Shown: positions 1 through 8,508 of the stretch, piece after piece | How positions within the stretch are numbered: position 1 is the stretch's first letter | How the letters are laid out: each line of letters opens with the position of its first letter | From: Planctomycetaceae bacterium | GTDB lineage: Bacteria > Planctomycetota > Phycisphaerae > Phycisphaerales > SM1A02 | Direction: 5' to 3' | Length of the DNA stretch: 64,000 bases | Assembly (NCBI GenBank): GCA_027490145.1 | Contig: JAIXYQ010000015.1 | Coordinates: 124,001 to 188,000 of the forward strand | Notes under the pieces: generated by a model | The model's database searches: none | What the model was told of the DNA's origin: nothing | Seen by the model: the letters and a program-made list of their open reading frames with translations, nothing else | Made by a program: the position numbers and the translations under genes

Positions 1-1698
1 ATCCGCGTTGAGGTCTGCGGCACCAGAATCGATTTCACAAGTATCACCGCTGCCATCGCCGTCACAATCTGACTGTGATGGATTGGGCGTGGTGGGGCAG
101 TTGTCGTAAACGTCTGGGACTCCATCGGAGTCGGCATCCGAAGCCGTTCGGCTACAGCTCGGCCAACCACCGGTTCCCGGCGAGTGGGGGCACGGAGGCA
201 CGCCTGCGGCGATCTGCTTGTCGGTTGGGTAGTCCGGGCCCGGCACGGAGGTGCTGAAGTCGAGCACGAAGATGCGCGGCGCCAGCGTGGGATACTCGCT
301 GCCGAGCGCGGCACGGATGATGACCTCGGCACCGATGAAGCGGCGGTGGGCCACGCTGCGGCCGAGTGAACTGCCGGCGGCCGATGACGGGACCCAGAGG
401 TCACTGTCGGTCAGCGCATACGACCCGCCGCTGCCCACGACGTTGAACCCGACGCCCGAGCCGACGGCACCACCCTCGTAGCCCGGGCTGCCCACCAAGA
501 GGCTCGGCTGGTTGAAGGAGCCCGTCGCCGCGACGGAGAAGCCGAACGCGTTGTTGGGGTTCGACTCGCGGGCGAAGGCGCGGTTGGCGAGCGACCAGGT
601 CGTTCCGGAGCCCGTGCAGACGTATGCGGCTCCGTTGCCACTGAACGTGTCGCCGGCCTGGTCCCTGTCGTAGCCCGGGGCACCGATGGCGATCAGCGTG
701 CCGCCTCCATCCTTGATCAGGTCGACGCTCGCCCCGAAGCCATCGTTGGGGCTCGCGTCCGACGCGCGGATCGTGGATGTCGGCACGGTCGCACCGGCCC
801 AGCCGCCGCCCGGCCGCTCGAACACGAAGACCGTGCCGCTGTTGGTGCTGCCGGTGGGCCCGTCGTGCTTGGGGCACCCCACGACGACCGTGCCCTCGCG
901 GACGGCGATCTGCTCACCGAAGTTGTCGTTGGCCGCGGCGCTGTCGCCCGCGGTCAGCTTGGCGACCTGGGTCCAAGCCGCGCCTGATCCCTCGAAGACG
1001 TAGGCCGAACCGGCGTTGCTCTGTTCCGCCGGGCCCTCGCCGAGCTGCTTTCCCACGACGATCGTACCGTTGGCGCCCTCGAAGTCGATGGCGACCTCGT
1101 AGCCGAAGACATCAAGCGCAGCGCGGTCATCGGGACGGAGCGTGAAGGTCGGCAGCGTGTAGGACTGCCCATCCGGGTTGTCGGCATCGACCGTGCCGAA
1201 AGTGCCGGCCACACGTGAGTACACGAACGCGCGGCCACTGAAGGTGGTCGTTTCGCCCTGCGCGGTCCAACCCCACGACCCCACGACGAGCGTGTCGTTC
1301 TCGAGCGCGACCGAGCAGCCGAACTGCGCGAAGCCGACCACGGCGTACGGCCCTTCGGGATCGCCGGTCTCAAAGGGCGGGGCCGTGATGGTCTGCGCCA
1401 GGGTCCACGAGACGACGCTGGAGCCATCGACCTCGCGCTCGTAGATGTAGACCTTGCCGACGCCGCTGGCGCCGAGTGCGCGCGCGTTGGGCGCGCCGAC
1501 CGCGAGCAGCGATGCATCCTCGTTGAACGCGATGCTGTAGCCCCAGCTCTCGCCGGTGACGCCGGCCGGGGGTTCGATGGACTGCGCCGCGACCTGCCAG
1601 CCGATCGGTGCCTGCGCGTGTGAGCGTGTCTCCGCCAAAGCGCAGCTTCCAGCCCACAGTGCCAAGGCAGATTGCAGATAACAGAGTTTTGAGGGCAT
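1..1698 (-). CDS. Exported FG-GAP propeller protein with TSP3 and dockerin-like C-terminus (3' end outside window)
   Basis: The reading frame is open from an ATG at 1698-1696 to the window edge, so the C-terminus is missing. The product starts with a hydrophobic signal segment (MPSKLCYLQSALALWAGSCA) and continues as integrin-type FG-GAP units with motifs such as GYSIAFNEDASLLAVGAP. Near the edge it has thrombospondin type 3 calcium-binding motifs (DADSDGVPDVYDNCP, CDGDGSGDTCE), and the last residues (AADLNAD) look like the start of the dockerin-like tag found complete in four other proteins here. A secreted or cell-surface, calcium-binding role is inferred; the ligand is unknown. A TAGGGT box lies 12 bases upstream and a GGAG sits in the short leader. 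Confidence 0.82.
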   Translation of the reverse strand, partial: MPSKLCYLQSALALWAGSCALAETRSHAQAPIGWQVAAQSIEPPAGVTGESWGYSIAFNEDASLLAVGAPNARALGASGVGKVYIYEREVDGSSVVSWTLAQTITAPPFETGDPEGPYAVVGFAQFGCSVALENDTLVVGSWGWTAQGETTTFSGRAFVYSRVAGTFGTVDADNPDGQSYTLPTFTLRPDDRAALDVFGYEVAIDFEGANGTIVVGKQLGEGPAEQSNAGSAYVFEGSGAAWTQVAKLTAGDSAAANDNFGEQIAVREGTVVVGCPKHDGPTGSTNSGTVFVFERPGGGWAGATVPTSTIRASDASPNDGFGASVDLIKDGGGTLIAIGAPGYDRDQAGDTFSGNGAAYVCTGSGTTWSLANRAFARESNPNNAFGFSVAATGSFNQPSLLVGSPGYEGGAVGSGVGFNVVGSGGSYALTDSDLWVPSSAAGSSLGRSVAHRRFIGAEVIIRAALGSEYPTLAPRIFVLDFSTSVPGPDYPTDKQIAAGVPPCPHSPGTGGWPSCSRTASDADSDGVPDVYDNCPTTPNPSQSDCDGDGSGDTCEIDSGAADLNAD

Positions 1699-1710
1699 TG
1701 CCACTCCAAC

Positions 1711-1716
1711 ACCCTA
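1711..1716 (-). promoter_or_regulatory. Candidate -10 element of the FG-GAP gene
   Basis: TAGGGT on the minus strand, 12 bases before the ATG at 1698. The short leader contains GGAG, so this one would give a short-leader rather than a leaderless transcript. Confidence 0.3.
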
Positions 1717-1876
1717 GCACAGCATGACCGAGTGCCAATGCGACTCCCATTGGAATGTTGGCCTGACGGCGCCTGGACGAAGTCTAGATATACGTCGCCT
1801 ACGGAAAGTAAGCTGGCTGCCCCGTGGAGTTCACCCCTCCTCGCAGACGCTCAACAAGCCGTCCGGCTCCTCCCCC

Positions 1877-2917
1877 TCACCCCACGACGGTGATGTGGCC
1901 GAGCTTTCGGCCGGCGCGGGGGCTCTTGCCGTACAGGTGAAGGTGGGCGTTGGGCTGCGCCAGCACCGTGGCGGTGGTGGGCAGGGTGCCGACGATGTTG
2001 GTCATCACGCACGGTGCGCGCAGGGCCGTCGAGCCCAGCGGCAGCCCGGTGATCGCGCGCAGGTGGTTCTCGAACTGGCTCGTCTGCGCGCCCTCGATCG
2101 TCCAGTGGCCGGAGTTGTGCACGCGCGGCGCCATCTCGTTGGCGACGAGCGTGTCACCGCGCGCGAAGAACTCGATCGTCAGCACGCCGATGTGGTCGAG
2201 CCGCTCCATCACCGCGTGGGCCTGCTCGCGCGCGAGTGCGCCGAGCCGGTCGCCCTCGGGCGTGGGCACGATCGTCTGGTGCAGGATCCCGCCCACGTGC
2301 TCGTTCTGGCAGAGTTCGTAGAACGCGACCTGCGGTCTGCCGCCCACGCGCGCGCGGACCCCGATGATGCTCACCTCGCGCTCGAACTCGACGAACGCCT
2401 CGTAGATGCAGGGCACCTTGCCCAGGGCGACCCAGGCGGCCTCGAGCGAATCACCCGCACGCAGCACGCGCTGGCCCTTGCCGTCGTAGCCGAGGCGGCG
2501 CGTCTTGAGGACGCCGGTGGGACCGACCGCTTCGAGTGCGCGCGGCAGGTCGGCCGTCGAGCCGATCGCATGGAACGCCTGCACGGTCAGGCCGCATTCC
2601 CGGAAGAAGTGCTTCTCCTGGATGCGGTCCTGTGCGATCTGCAGGCTCTTCGCACCCGGATGCACGTCGAGCGACTGCTGCAGGAACTCGACCGTCGCCG
2701 TGGGCACGTTCTCGAATTCGTAGGTGGCAACCGAGAGATTCTGCGCAAAGCGCACGAGCCCCTCGGGATCGTCGTAGGGCGTGCCCACGACCTCGCCCAG
2801 GAGTGCCGCCGGGCAGCTCATGCTGGGCTCGAGGAACTTGAAGCGCATGCCCAGCGGGATTCCCGCGAGCGCGAGCATGCGGCCGAGCTGGCCACCGCCG
2901 ACGATGCCGACCCTCAT
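1877..2917 (-). CDS. purK: N5-carboxyaminoimidazole ribonucleotide synthase
   Basis: PurK uses ATP and bicarbonate to carboxylate aminoimidazole ribonucleotide to N5-CAIR, in cytosolic de novo purine synthesis. The 346-residue product has the usual length. It opens with the ATP-grasp biotin-carboxylase-like N-terminal motif [12 protein letters not shown] (residues 3-14), followed by [19 protein letters not shown] and EFEREVS in the ATP-grasp region, and [17 protein letters not shown] near the metal/substrate site. Its ATG overlaps the purE stop codon by four bases (ATGA), so the two genes are translationally coupled. PurE then isomerises the PurK product. Confidence 0.95.
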   Translation of the reverse strand: MRVGIVGGGQLGRMLALAGIPLGMRFKFLEPSMSCPAALLGEVVGTPYDDPEGLVRFAQNLSVATYEFENVPTATVEFLQQSLDVHPGAKSLQIAQDRIQEKHFFRECGLTVQAFHAIGSTADLPRALEAVGPTGVLKTRRLGYDGKGQRVLRAGDSLEAAWVALGKVPCIYEAFVEFEREVSIIGVRARVGGRPQVAFYELCQNEHVGGILHQTIVPTPEGDRLGALAREQAHAVMERLDHIGVLTIEFFARGDTLVANEMAPRVHNSGHWTIEGAQTSQFENHLRAITGLPLGSTALRAPCVMTNIVGTLPTTATVLAQPNAHLHLYGKSPRAGRKLGHITVVG

Positions 2918-3612
2918 CGTCCGCCCTTCCCGCGGCCGTTGCGCTTGGCTCGCTTGGTCGTGCTGCCTCCGGTGCGGGCTCCCTTCGCCGTACGGGCCGC
3001 ACGGTCACTCGATCGCGGCGTGCGGGACCGCCGCGCCCCGGCTCCCGCGGTGGCCTCGGTGCCCCGCCACTCCAACAGGGGCTGGGCCAGGGCGAGATCG
3101 ATCGCCGGCGCGACATGACCGGCGCGCGGGATCGGGTGCGCCAGCACCGACGCCGTCTGCTCGGCGCGGTAGCGCTCGAGTCGGGTGCGCACCGAGGTCT
3201 CGGTGTGCGACAGGATCGCGGCGGCGAGCATGCCGGCATTGGTGGCACCGGCGCGCCCGATGGCCAGCGTGCCGACCGGAATGCCCGCGGGCATCTGTGC
3301 GATCGACAGCAATGAGTCGAGACCGCGCAGGGCCTTGCTCTCGACCGGAACGCCGAGCACCGGCAGGTGGGTCTTGCTGGCGCACATGCCCGGCAGGTGC
3401 GCCGCACCGCCGGCGCCCGCGATGATCACGCGCAGGCCACGGCCATGGGCACTGTAGGCGTAGTCGAACAGCAGGTCGGGCGTGCGATGCGCGCTCACCA
3501 CGCGGCACTCGTGGGGCACGTCGAGCAGGGCGAGCATGGCACTGGCGTGCTGCATCGTGTCCCAGTCACTCTGCGAGCCCATGATCACGCCGACGAGCGG
3601 TGCCTGTGCCAT
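2914..3612 (-). CDS. purE: N5-carboxyaminoimidazole ribonucleotide mutase with basic C-terminal tail
   Basis: PurE converts N5-CAIR to CAIR. The class I signature is complete: GSQSDWDTM at residues 12-20, SAHRTPD at 40-46 with the catalytic His42, then [12 protein letters not shown] and [12 protein letters not shown]. The catalytic core normally ends near residue 165. Here the protein is 232 residues long, and its last ~45 residues form an Arg/Lys-rich, low-complexity tail (for example RRSRTPRSS and [15 protein letters not shown]) unlike any standard PurE. A TACCCT box ends 7 bases before the ATG and no Shine-Dalgarno is visible, suggesting a leaderless purEK transcript. Confidence 0.94.
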   Translation of the reverse strand: MAQAPLVGVIMGSQSDWDTMQHASAMLALLDVPHECRVVSAHRTPDLLFDYAYSAHGRGLRVIIAGAGGAAHLPGMCASKTHLPVLGVPVESKALRGLDSLLSIAQMPAGIPVGTLAIGRAGATNAGMLAAAILSHTETSVRTRLERYRAEQTASVLAHPIPRAGHVAPAIDLALAQPLLEWRGTEATAGAGARRSRTPRSSDRAARTAKGARTGGSTTKRAKRNGRGKGGR

Positions 3613-3619
3613 GCACGGC

Positions 3620-3625
3620 AGGGTA
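3620..3625 (-). promoter_or_regulatory. Leaderless-type -10 box of purEK
   Basis: TACCCT on the minus strand, 7 bases before the purE ATG; no Shine-Dalgarno in between. Confidence 0.45.
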
Positions 3626-3702
3626 GCGCGGCCAGCGAGGGTGTTCGGCGCTGCAATCGAAGCGTGAACCGATGGTGGCTAGCATCCACGGCGACCAACC
3701 GC

Positions 3703-5337
3703 ATGGAGACGAACCCCAACCAGGCACCGGCAGGGCACGACATCCACGTCGTCGTCATCGACGACCAGCCGATGGTCGTGGAGTGCGTGCGCCGGGTGCT
3801 CGCGGACGACTCGCGCATCAAGGTGCTTGGCTTCACCGACAGCGCCGTCGCCCTGACCGAATTGCGCGGTCCGCTGGCGGGGGCGGAACTGGACCTGGTC
3901 ATCGTCGACCTGATGATGCCGGGCATCACGGGCTTCGATGCGATCTCGGCGGTCCGCCAGCTGCCGTGGGGCGGCACGATCCCGATCGTGGCCCTGACGG
4001 CGAGCGACGATCCCGTGGTCAGCCGCCAGGCCATGGACCTCGGTGCGCGCGAGGTCATCGTGAAGATGCCCCAGCCCCACGAACTGCGCGACATCCTGCT
4101 CCGGCACATCGATGCCGGGATCACGCTGCATGCGTCGAGGCGCGAGAACGGCGATGGCGTGGTCCGGCTCGGCGCCCTCGAGCAGTCCGCCAACGAACTG
4201 GCCCAGCTCAACGATCCCGACACGGTGCTCATGCGCGTGCTGTCGGATGCACGCCAGTTCACGCACTGCGAGGCCGGTGGCGTGTTCGTGCGCGAGGGCA
4301 ACCAGCTGCGCATGGTCTACGCGCAGAACGACGTGCTCGGCAGCGCCGAGCGGTTCGTGCGCTCGGTGGTGCTGCCGCTGGACACCTCCAGCATCGCTGG
4401 ATACGTGGCGGTGACCGGCAAGATCCTCCACGTGCCCGATGTCTACGACCTGTCCGCCGAAGCGCCGTACCGGTTCAATCGTTCCGTCGACGAACGCACC
4501 GGCTACCGCACGCGCAGCATCCTCGGCGTGCCGCTGCTGGGCGAGAGCGGCCGGTGCATCGGCGTGTTCCAGTTGATCAACCCGCATCGGGCGGATGGTG
4601 CCGGCACGATCGGGTTCGAGCCCGGCGACATCGGCGTGGCGGCGCGGTTCGCGGCCACGGTGTCGATGAGCGTGCAGCGCGCACAGCTCACCAAGAGCCT
4701 GATCGACCGCACCATCGCCATGGCGCGCCTGCGCGACCCGAGCGAAACGGGGCCGCATGTCCAGCGCGTCTCGCGGATCTCCCGCATCATCATGGAAGCA
4801 TGGGGCGCCCGGCGCGGTCGCGGCGGCTCCGAGTGGGAGCGAGACGTCGACCGATTCGCGCTTGCGGCCACGCTGCACGACGTGGGCAAGGTCGGCGTGC
4901 CGGACGCGGTGCTCAAGAAGCCGGGCAGGCTCGATCCTGACGAGCGGGCGGTGATGGAGCGCCACACGACGATCGGAGCCGAACTCTTCGGCGACGATCG
5001 CGAGTTCGACCTGGTCGCCAAGCGGATCGCGCTGCACCACCACCAGCGCTGGGACGGCAAGGGCTACCCACCGGTGCCCCAGGCCGACGGCAGCGAGCGG
5101 CCGCTTCGCGGTGATGCGATTCCGCTCGAGGCGCGCATCGTGGGCATCGCGGATGTCTACGACGCCCTGAGCGCGCGCCGGTGCTACAAGGAGCCTTGGC
5201 CCGAGGAGCGCGTGATCGACCTGATCGTTGCCGAGCGTGGTGGGCAATTCGATCCCGAGGTCGTCGACCTGTTCATGGAGAACCTGCCCACCTTCCGCGC
5301 GATTCTGCAGGCCCACGAGGAAGAGGGCCTGCACTGA
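3703..5337 (+). CDS. Response regulator with REC, GAF and HD-GYP domains (probable c-di-GMP phosphodiesterase)
   Basis: The 544-residue cytosolic regulator has three domains. REC spans about 10-130, with phospho-acceptor Asp69 in VIVDLMMP and Lys121 in IVKMPQP. A GAF domain covers about 165-315. The HD-GYP domain spans about 340-540, with the HD pair in LHDVGKVGVPD (~391) and the GYP motif in HHQRWDGKGYP (~454). HD-GYP enzymes usually hydrolyse c-di-GMP to pGpG or GMP. I chose the ATG at 3703 because the open frame upstream runs antisense to purE and encodes no recognisable domain. No sensor kinase is adjacent. It may balance c-di-GMP with cyclases outside the window. Confidence 0.9.
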   Translation: METNPNQAPAGHDIHVVVIDDQPMVVECVRRVLADDSRIKVLGFTDSAVALTELRGPLAGAELDLVIVDLMMPGITGFDAISAVRQLPWGGTIPIVALTASDDPVVSRQAMDLGAREVIVKMPQPHELRDILLRHIDAGITLHASRRENGDGVVRLGALEQSANELAQLNDPDTVLMRVLSDARQFTHCEAGGVFVREGNQLRMVYAQNDVLGSAERFVRSVVLPLDTSSIAGYVAVTGKILHVPDVYDLSAEAPYRFNRSVDERTGYRTRSILGVPLLGESGRCIGVFQLINPHRADGAGTIGFEPGDIGVAARFAATVSMSVQRAQLTKSLIDRTIAMARLRDPSETGPHVQRVSRISRIIMEAWGARRGRGGSEWERDVDRFALAATLHDVGKVGVPDAVLKKPGRLDPDERAVMERHTTIGAELFGDDREFDLVAKRIALHHHQRWDGKGYPPVPQADGSERPLRGDAIPLEARIVGIADVYDALSARRCYKEPWPEERVIDLIVAERGGQFDPEVVDLFMENLPTFRAILQAHEEEGLH

Positions 5338-5416
5338 CGGCACCCATGCGGTCCCGATGGTGGGGGCAGCACGGGACGGACCGTGCTCCTCAGGGCATCG
5401 GACCCCATGGCTCGAC

Positions 5417-6757
5417 CTAGCGCGGCAGACGCCACCCAGCCGCGCCTTGATCGCCCAGCAGTGCATCAGCGGCATCGTTGCCGAGGACCCGCATGCGGAC
5501 CGGGTCGTAGCGCAGCGGCGCGTGTGCCCGGTAGGCGACGGTCCCCAGCAGCACGAGCTCGGTGAGCGCCGTGGCGTAGGGAAGGCCGCACAGCGGTGCG
5601 TTGGGCTGACCTGAGCGGATCGCCTCGAGCCACTCGCGGTGGTGGCCGATGCTCGGTGGCATCGAGGGTGCGGGCGGGGTCCATGCCTGCGCGCGGGAGC
5701 CCGGCCACAGCAGCATCTCGCCGTAGTTGGCGAAGAGCGCGCCCTCGGTGCCATGGAAGCAGACGCTGAAGCGCCCGTGGTAGTCGACGCGGTCCTTCGC
5801 GCCGACTTCCTGCACGAAGGGCGACATGCGGCCGCCGTCGAACCACCTAAGCACGAAGGGATCGGCGCCGGGTGCATCGGGTTCGAAGGCCCACGATGCC
5901 TCGAGCCAGGCTGGTGCACCCACGGCGTCGACCGGCGGACCTTCAGCGAACACCTCGATCGGCCGACGCATGCGCTGCTGCAGGTCCAGTGCCCAGAATG
6001 GCAGGTCGATGATGTGGCACCCCATGTCGCCGAGCGTGCCCGAGCCGTAGGCCCAGTACCGACGCCAGTTCGCCGGGTGCACGCCCTCGATGTACGGCTG
6101 GCGCGGTGCAGGGCCTTGCCAGAGTTCCCAATCCAGCGTGGGTGGCGCGATGGCGCCGGGCGTCAGGCGACCGTCGCCCCACGACTTCTGCTGCCAGCAA
6201 TCGGCGGCGGTCACGCGGCCGATCGCGCCGGCGCGGATCGCCTCGACCACGCGCCGGTAGTTCTCGCCCGCGTGGATCTGCGTGCCCATCTGCGTTGGGA
6301 CCGGATGGCGCTGCCAGAGTCGGCGCAGCACGGCGAGCTCGTGCACCGTGCGCGTGAGCGGCTTCTCGCAGTACACCGGCAGGCCCGCCTGGAGCGCGAG
6401 CGCCGTGGCCAGCGCGTGCGTGTGGTCGGGCGTCGAGACGACGACGCCGTCGAGGTCGAGCTCGGCTTCCACCGCGAGCAGCTCGCGGAAGTCCCTGAAG
6501 GTGCGCGCCTGGGGGAACTCGGCGGCCGCCCGCGCCAGGTACGCACTGTCGACGTCACACAAGGCCACGATCCGCTCGTGCCGGACCTCGTTGATGTTGT
6601 CCCAGGCACGGTTGGCCGTGCCGATGCATGCCAGCCGCAGCGGTTCGCCCTGCGCGCGCAACGGTCGCCGGCGCGGTGCCGAGGCGCACGACGGCAGCCA
6701 TGGGGCGATCGATCCGAGGGTCGCGGCCGCGATGAAGGTCCGGCGGGTCGTCTGCAT
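5417..6757 (-). CDS. Tat-exported Gfo/Idh/MocA-family oxidoreductase
   Basis: The 446-residue product starts with a twin-arginine signal (TTRRTFIAAATLG). A Rossmann NAD(P)-binding domain follows (LACIGTANRAWDNI, VALCDVDSAYL), with the family Lys in YCEKPLTRT and a C-terminal alpha/beta domain containing GTLGDMGCHIIDLPFWAL, typical of the large planctomycete paralogue group. Members oxidise or reduce sugars or cyclitols; the substrate here is unknown. The start at 6757 is fixed by an AAGGAG ribosome-binding site 8 bases upstream and by the signal peptide. The open frame continuing to 7609 is antisense to the neighbouring metallopeptidase and is not part of this gene. Only 33 bases separate it from that divergent gene. 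Confidence 0.88.
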   Translation of the reverse strand: MQTTRRTFIAAATLGSIAPWLPSCASAPRRRPLRAQGEPLRLACIGTANRAWDNINEVRHERIVALCDVDSAYLARAAAEFPQARTFRDFRELLAVEAELDLDGVVVSTPDHTHALATALALQAGLPVYCEKPLTRTVHELAVLRRLWQRHPVPTQMGTQIHAGENYRRVVEAIRAGAIGRVTAADCWQQKSWGDGRLTPGAIAPPTLDWELWQGPAPRQPYIEGVHPANWRRYWAYGSGTLGDMGCHIIDLPFWALDLQQRMRRPIEVFAEGPPVDAVGAPAWLEASWAFEPDAPGADPFVLRWFDGGRMSPFVQEVGAKDRVDYHGRFSVCFHGTEGALFANYGEMLLWPGSRAQAWTPPAPSMPPSIGHHREWLEAIRSGQPNAPLCGLPYATALTELVLLGTVAYRAHAPLRYDPVRMRVLGNDAADALLGDQGAAGWRLPR

Positions 6758-6778
6758 GGCGATGCTCCTTCGCGGGGA

Positions 6779-6784
6779 TACCGT
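6779..6784 (+). promoter_or_regulatory. Leaderless-type -10 box of the metallopeptidase gene
   Basis: TACCGT followed by exactly 6 bases and the ATG at 6791; it lies inside the 33-base divergent gap. Confidence 0.45.
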
Positions 6785-6790
6785 ACCCGC

Positions 6791-7804
6791 ATGAAGAGCC
6801 TCGCCCTTGCCCTCGTGCTCCTCGCCGTGGCCGACGAGCAGCCTGCGAAGCCGTCCGTTCCCGGCAGCACGCTGGTGGATCGCGTGGTGACGGCGCCCAC
6901 GCCGATCCCCGCGGAGGTGCGTGAGCGGTTCAAGCTCGCCCCGTTCTATGGGCAGTGCATCGTGTGGGAAGGGCTGCCGTTCGTGGCGAGCACCAAGGTC
7001 GATCCGCGCGCGCTGCAGGAAGCGGTCTGGCTTGCACGTCGCATGCTCCGCAGCCGACCTGAGATCGCCCGGGCCATGGGTGCGAACAACGTGCGTGTGT
7101 CGATCATGGACATCACCGAGGTCACGACCGACGTACCTGAGCACAGCGATCTCGAACCCAGGGGCTATTGGGACAAGCGTGCGCGTGGGCTCGGCGCGAC
7201 GCCGCACCGACCTTCGGTCAGCACGGGCGAGGAGAATCTGCTGACCTACCCCGGCGATCCCTACGGCACCGAGAGCATCTTCATCCACGAGTTCGCGCAC
7301 GCGATCCACGAGATGGGCCTGAACACGGTCGATCCGACCTTCGATCACCGCCTCGAGGCCGCCTATGACGCAGCGATGAAGAAGGGGCTGTGGCAGGGGG
7401 CCTATGCGCGCGAGAACCGCATGGAGTACTGGGCCGAGGCGACGCAGTCCTTCTTCAGCACCAACCGCGAGAACGACAACCAGCACAACCACGTCGACAC
7501 CGTTGCCGAGCTCAAGGAGCACGACCCGGTGGTGTGGGAGTTGTGCATGGAGGTCTACGGCCAGCCTTGGGCATACACGCGCGCCGATGCCCGCGCGGGG
7601 CAGGAGCACCTGGCAGGATGGGATCCCGCGACGAGCCCGACCTTCGCCTGGAGCGATGCGGTGACCGAAGCCTGGCGGCAGTGGGAACTGCTCGAGCAGG
7701 TGCGCAAGGCAGGCCGCGACGGTCGGCCCGATGGCGCGGCGGCCGCACCCGAGGGCGAGTCGGACAAGACAGGTTCAGCCAGCGACGGTGCGAAGCCCGA
7801 GTGA
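6791..7804 (+). CDS. Exported zinc metallopeptidase-like protein (HExxH...E)
   Basis: The 337-residue product has a short hydrophobic N-terminus (MKSLALALVLLAVADE) that could be a signal peptide. It contains a gluzincin-type zinc site: HEFAHAIHE with His166, Glu167 and His170, and a downstream glutamate in MEYWAEATQ (about residues 212-215), about 45 residues later. This arrangement resembles lethal-factor-like or M90-like zinc peptidases, but I cannot name the family or substrate. The C-terminal ~35 residues are acidic and Ala/Gly-rich (GAAAAPEGESDKTG) and probably disordered. It ends 6 bases before the convergent phosphoesterase gene. Confidence 0.78.
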   Translation: MKSLALALVLLAVADEQPAKPSVPGSTLVDRVVTAPTPIPAEVRERFKLAPFYGQCIVWEGLPFVASTKVDPRALQEAVWLARRMLRSRPEIARAMGANNVRVSIMDITEVTTDVPEHSDLEPRGYWDKRARGLGATPHRPSVSTGEENLLTYPGDPYGTESIFIHEFAHAIHEMGLNTVDPTFDHRLEAAYDAAMKKGLWQGAYARENRMEYWAEATQSFFSTNRENDNQHNHVDTVAELKEHDPVVWELCMEVYGQPWAYTRADARAGQEHLAGWDPATSPTFAWSDAVTEAWRQWELLEQVRKAGRDGRPDGAAAAPEGESDKTGSASDGAKPE

Positions 7805-7810
7805 CTGCAC

Positions 7811-8398
7811 TCAGCGCGTGCGCGGGCGCTGGTACTCGTCCAGATGCTGGACCGGCTGGCGCGCGCAGCGCGCGAGCATCGCTTCCATCGTGACTGGTCG
7901 GTAGCGGTGGCAATCCATGCCCACGTCGGCTGACCGGCTCTGGCTGGGCAGCCCGCCGTGCAGATGACCGTGCAGGTGCAGCGAACCGTTCCACCGTCCC
8001 TGCCAGGCGAGCATCGGATAGTGGCAGAGCACGATGCGGTGCTCGCCGCGTTCCCAGCCCTTCCAACTCGCGATGTCGTGCACCGAGTCGAAGAGCCGAT
8101 CGAAGCCGGGCAGGCGCGGATCATGGTTGCCGCGGACCAGGTGCACCGTCGAGCACCGGATGCGCTCGCGGCAGTCCCGTGCGAGCTTCACGGCCTTGCG
8201 CGGTTGCTTCTTCCAGGCCAGCCCGGCGACGAAGTCCCCCAGATGCCAGAGCTCGTCGCCCTTGCCGACGCACGCATTGATGGCATCGATGAACGCATCG
8301 TTCATCGCCTCGACGGTGGGGAAGTCGCGCTTGTAGAGCGCGAGCGCCTCCTCGTGCCAGAAGTGCGTGTCGCTGGTGACCCAGATCGTCTTGGGCAT
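7811..8398 (-). CDS. Calcineurin-like metallophosphoesterase
   Basis: The small 195-residue cytosolic protein has every metal-binding motif of the superfamily in order: SDTHFWH, LGDFV, RGNHDPRL, LCHYPM and HGHLHGG. It resembles single-domain phosphoesterases that act on phosphodiesters or nucleotides; the substrate cannot be predicted. There is no signal peptide. The gene lies convergent to the metallopeptidase. On the start side a TAGCCT box sits 6 bases before the ATG with no Shine-Dalgarno, a leaderless arrangement. Confidence 0.88.
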   Translation of the reverse strand: MPKTIWVTSDTHFWHEEALALYKRDFPTVEAMNDAFIDAINACVGKGDELWHLGDFVAGLAWKKQPRKAVKLARDCRERIRCSTVHLVRGNHDPRLPGFDRLFDSVHDIASWKGWERGEHRIVLCHYPMLAWQGRWNGSLHLHGHLHGGLPSQSRSADVGMDCHRYRPVTMEAMLARCARQPVQHLDEYQRPRTR

Positions 8399-8404
8399 GG
8401 TGGC

Positions 8405-8410
8405 AGGCTA
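8405..8410 (-). promoter_or_regulatory. Leaderless-type -10 box of the 7811-8398 phosphoesterase gene
   Basis: TAGCCT on the minus strand, 6 bases before the ATG at 8398. Confidence 0.45.
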
Positions 8411-8508
8411 GCGGGGTGGCCGGTGCGGGGTGGGCGTGCGCGCTCGGCGACCACGCCGCTGACGCGCCTCGCTTCACATGATGAAGCCCGGTGGTGTTCA
8501 ATGCATGC

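Noticed and set aside
3679-5919. 746-codon open frame on the minus strand
   Set aside because: Antisense to the REC-GAF-HD-GYP gene, whose motifs are unambiguous.
6758-7609. N-terminal extension of the oxidoreductase frame
   Set aside because: It is antisense to the metallopeptidase; the real start at 6757 has a ribosome-binding site and a Tat signal.
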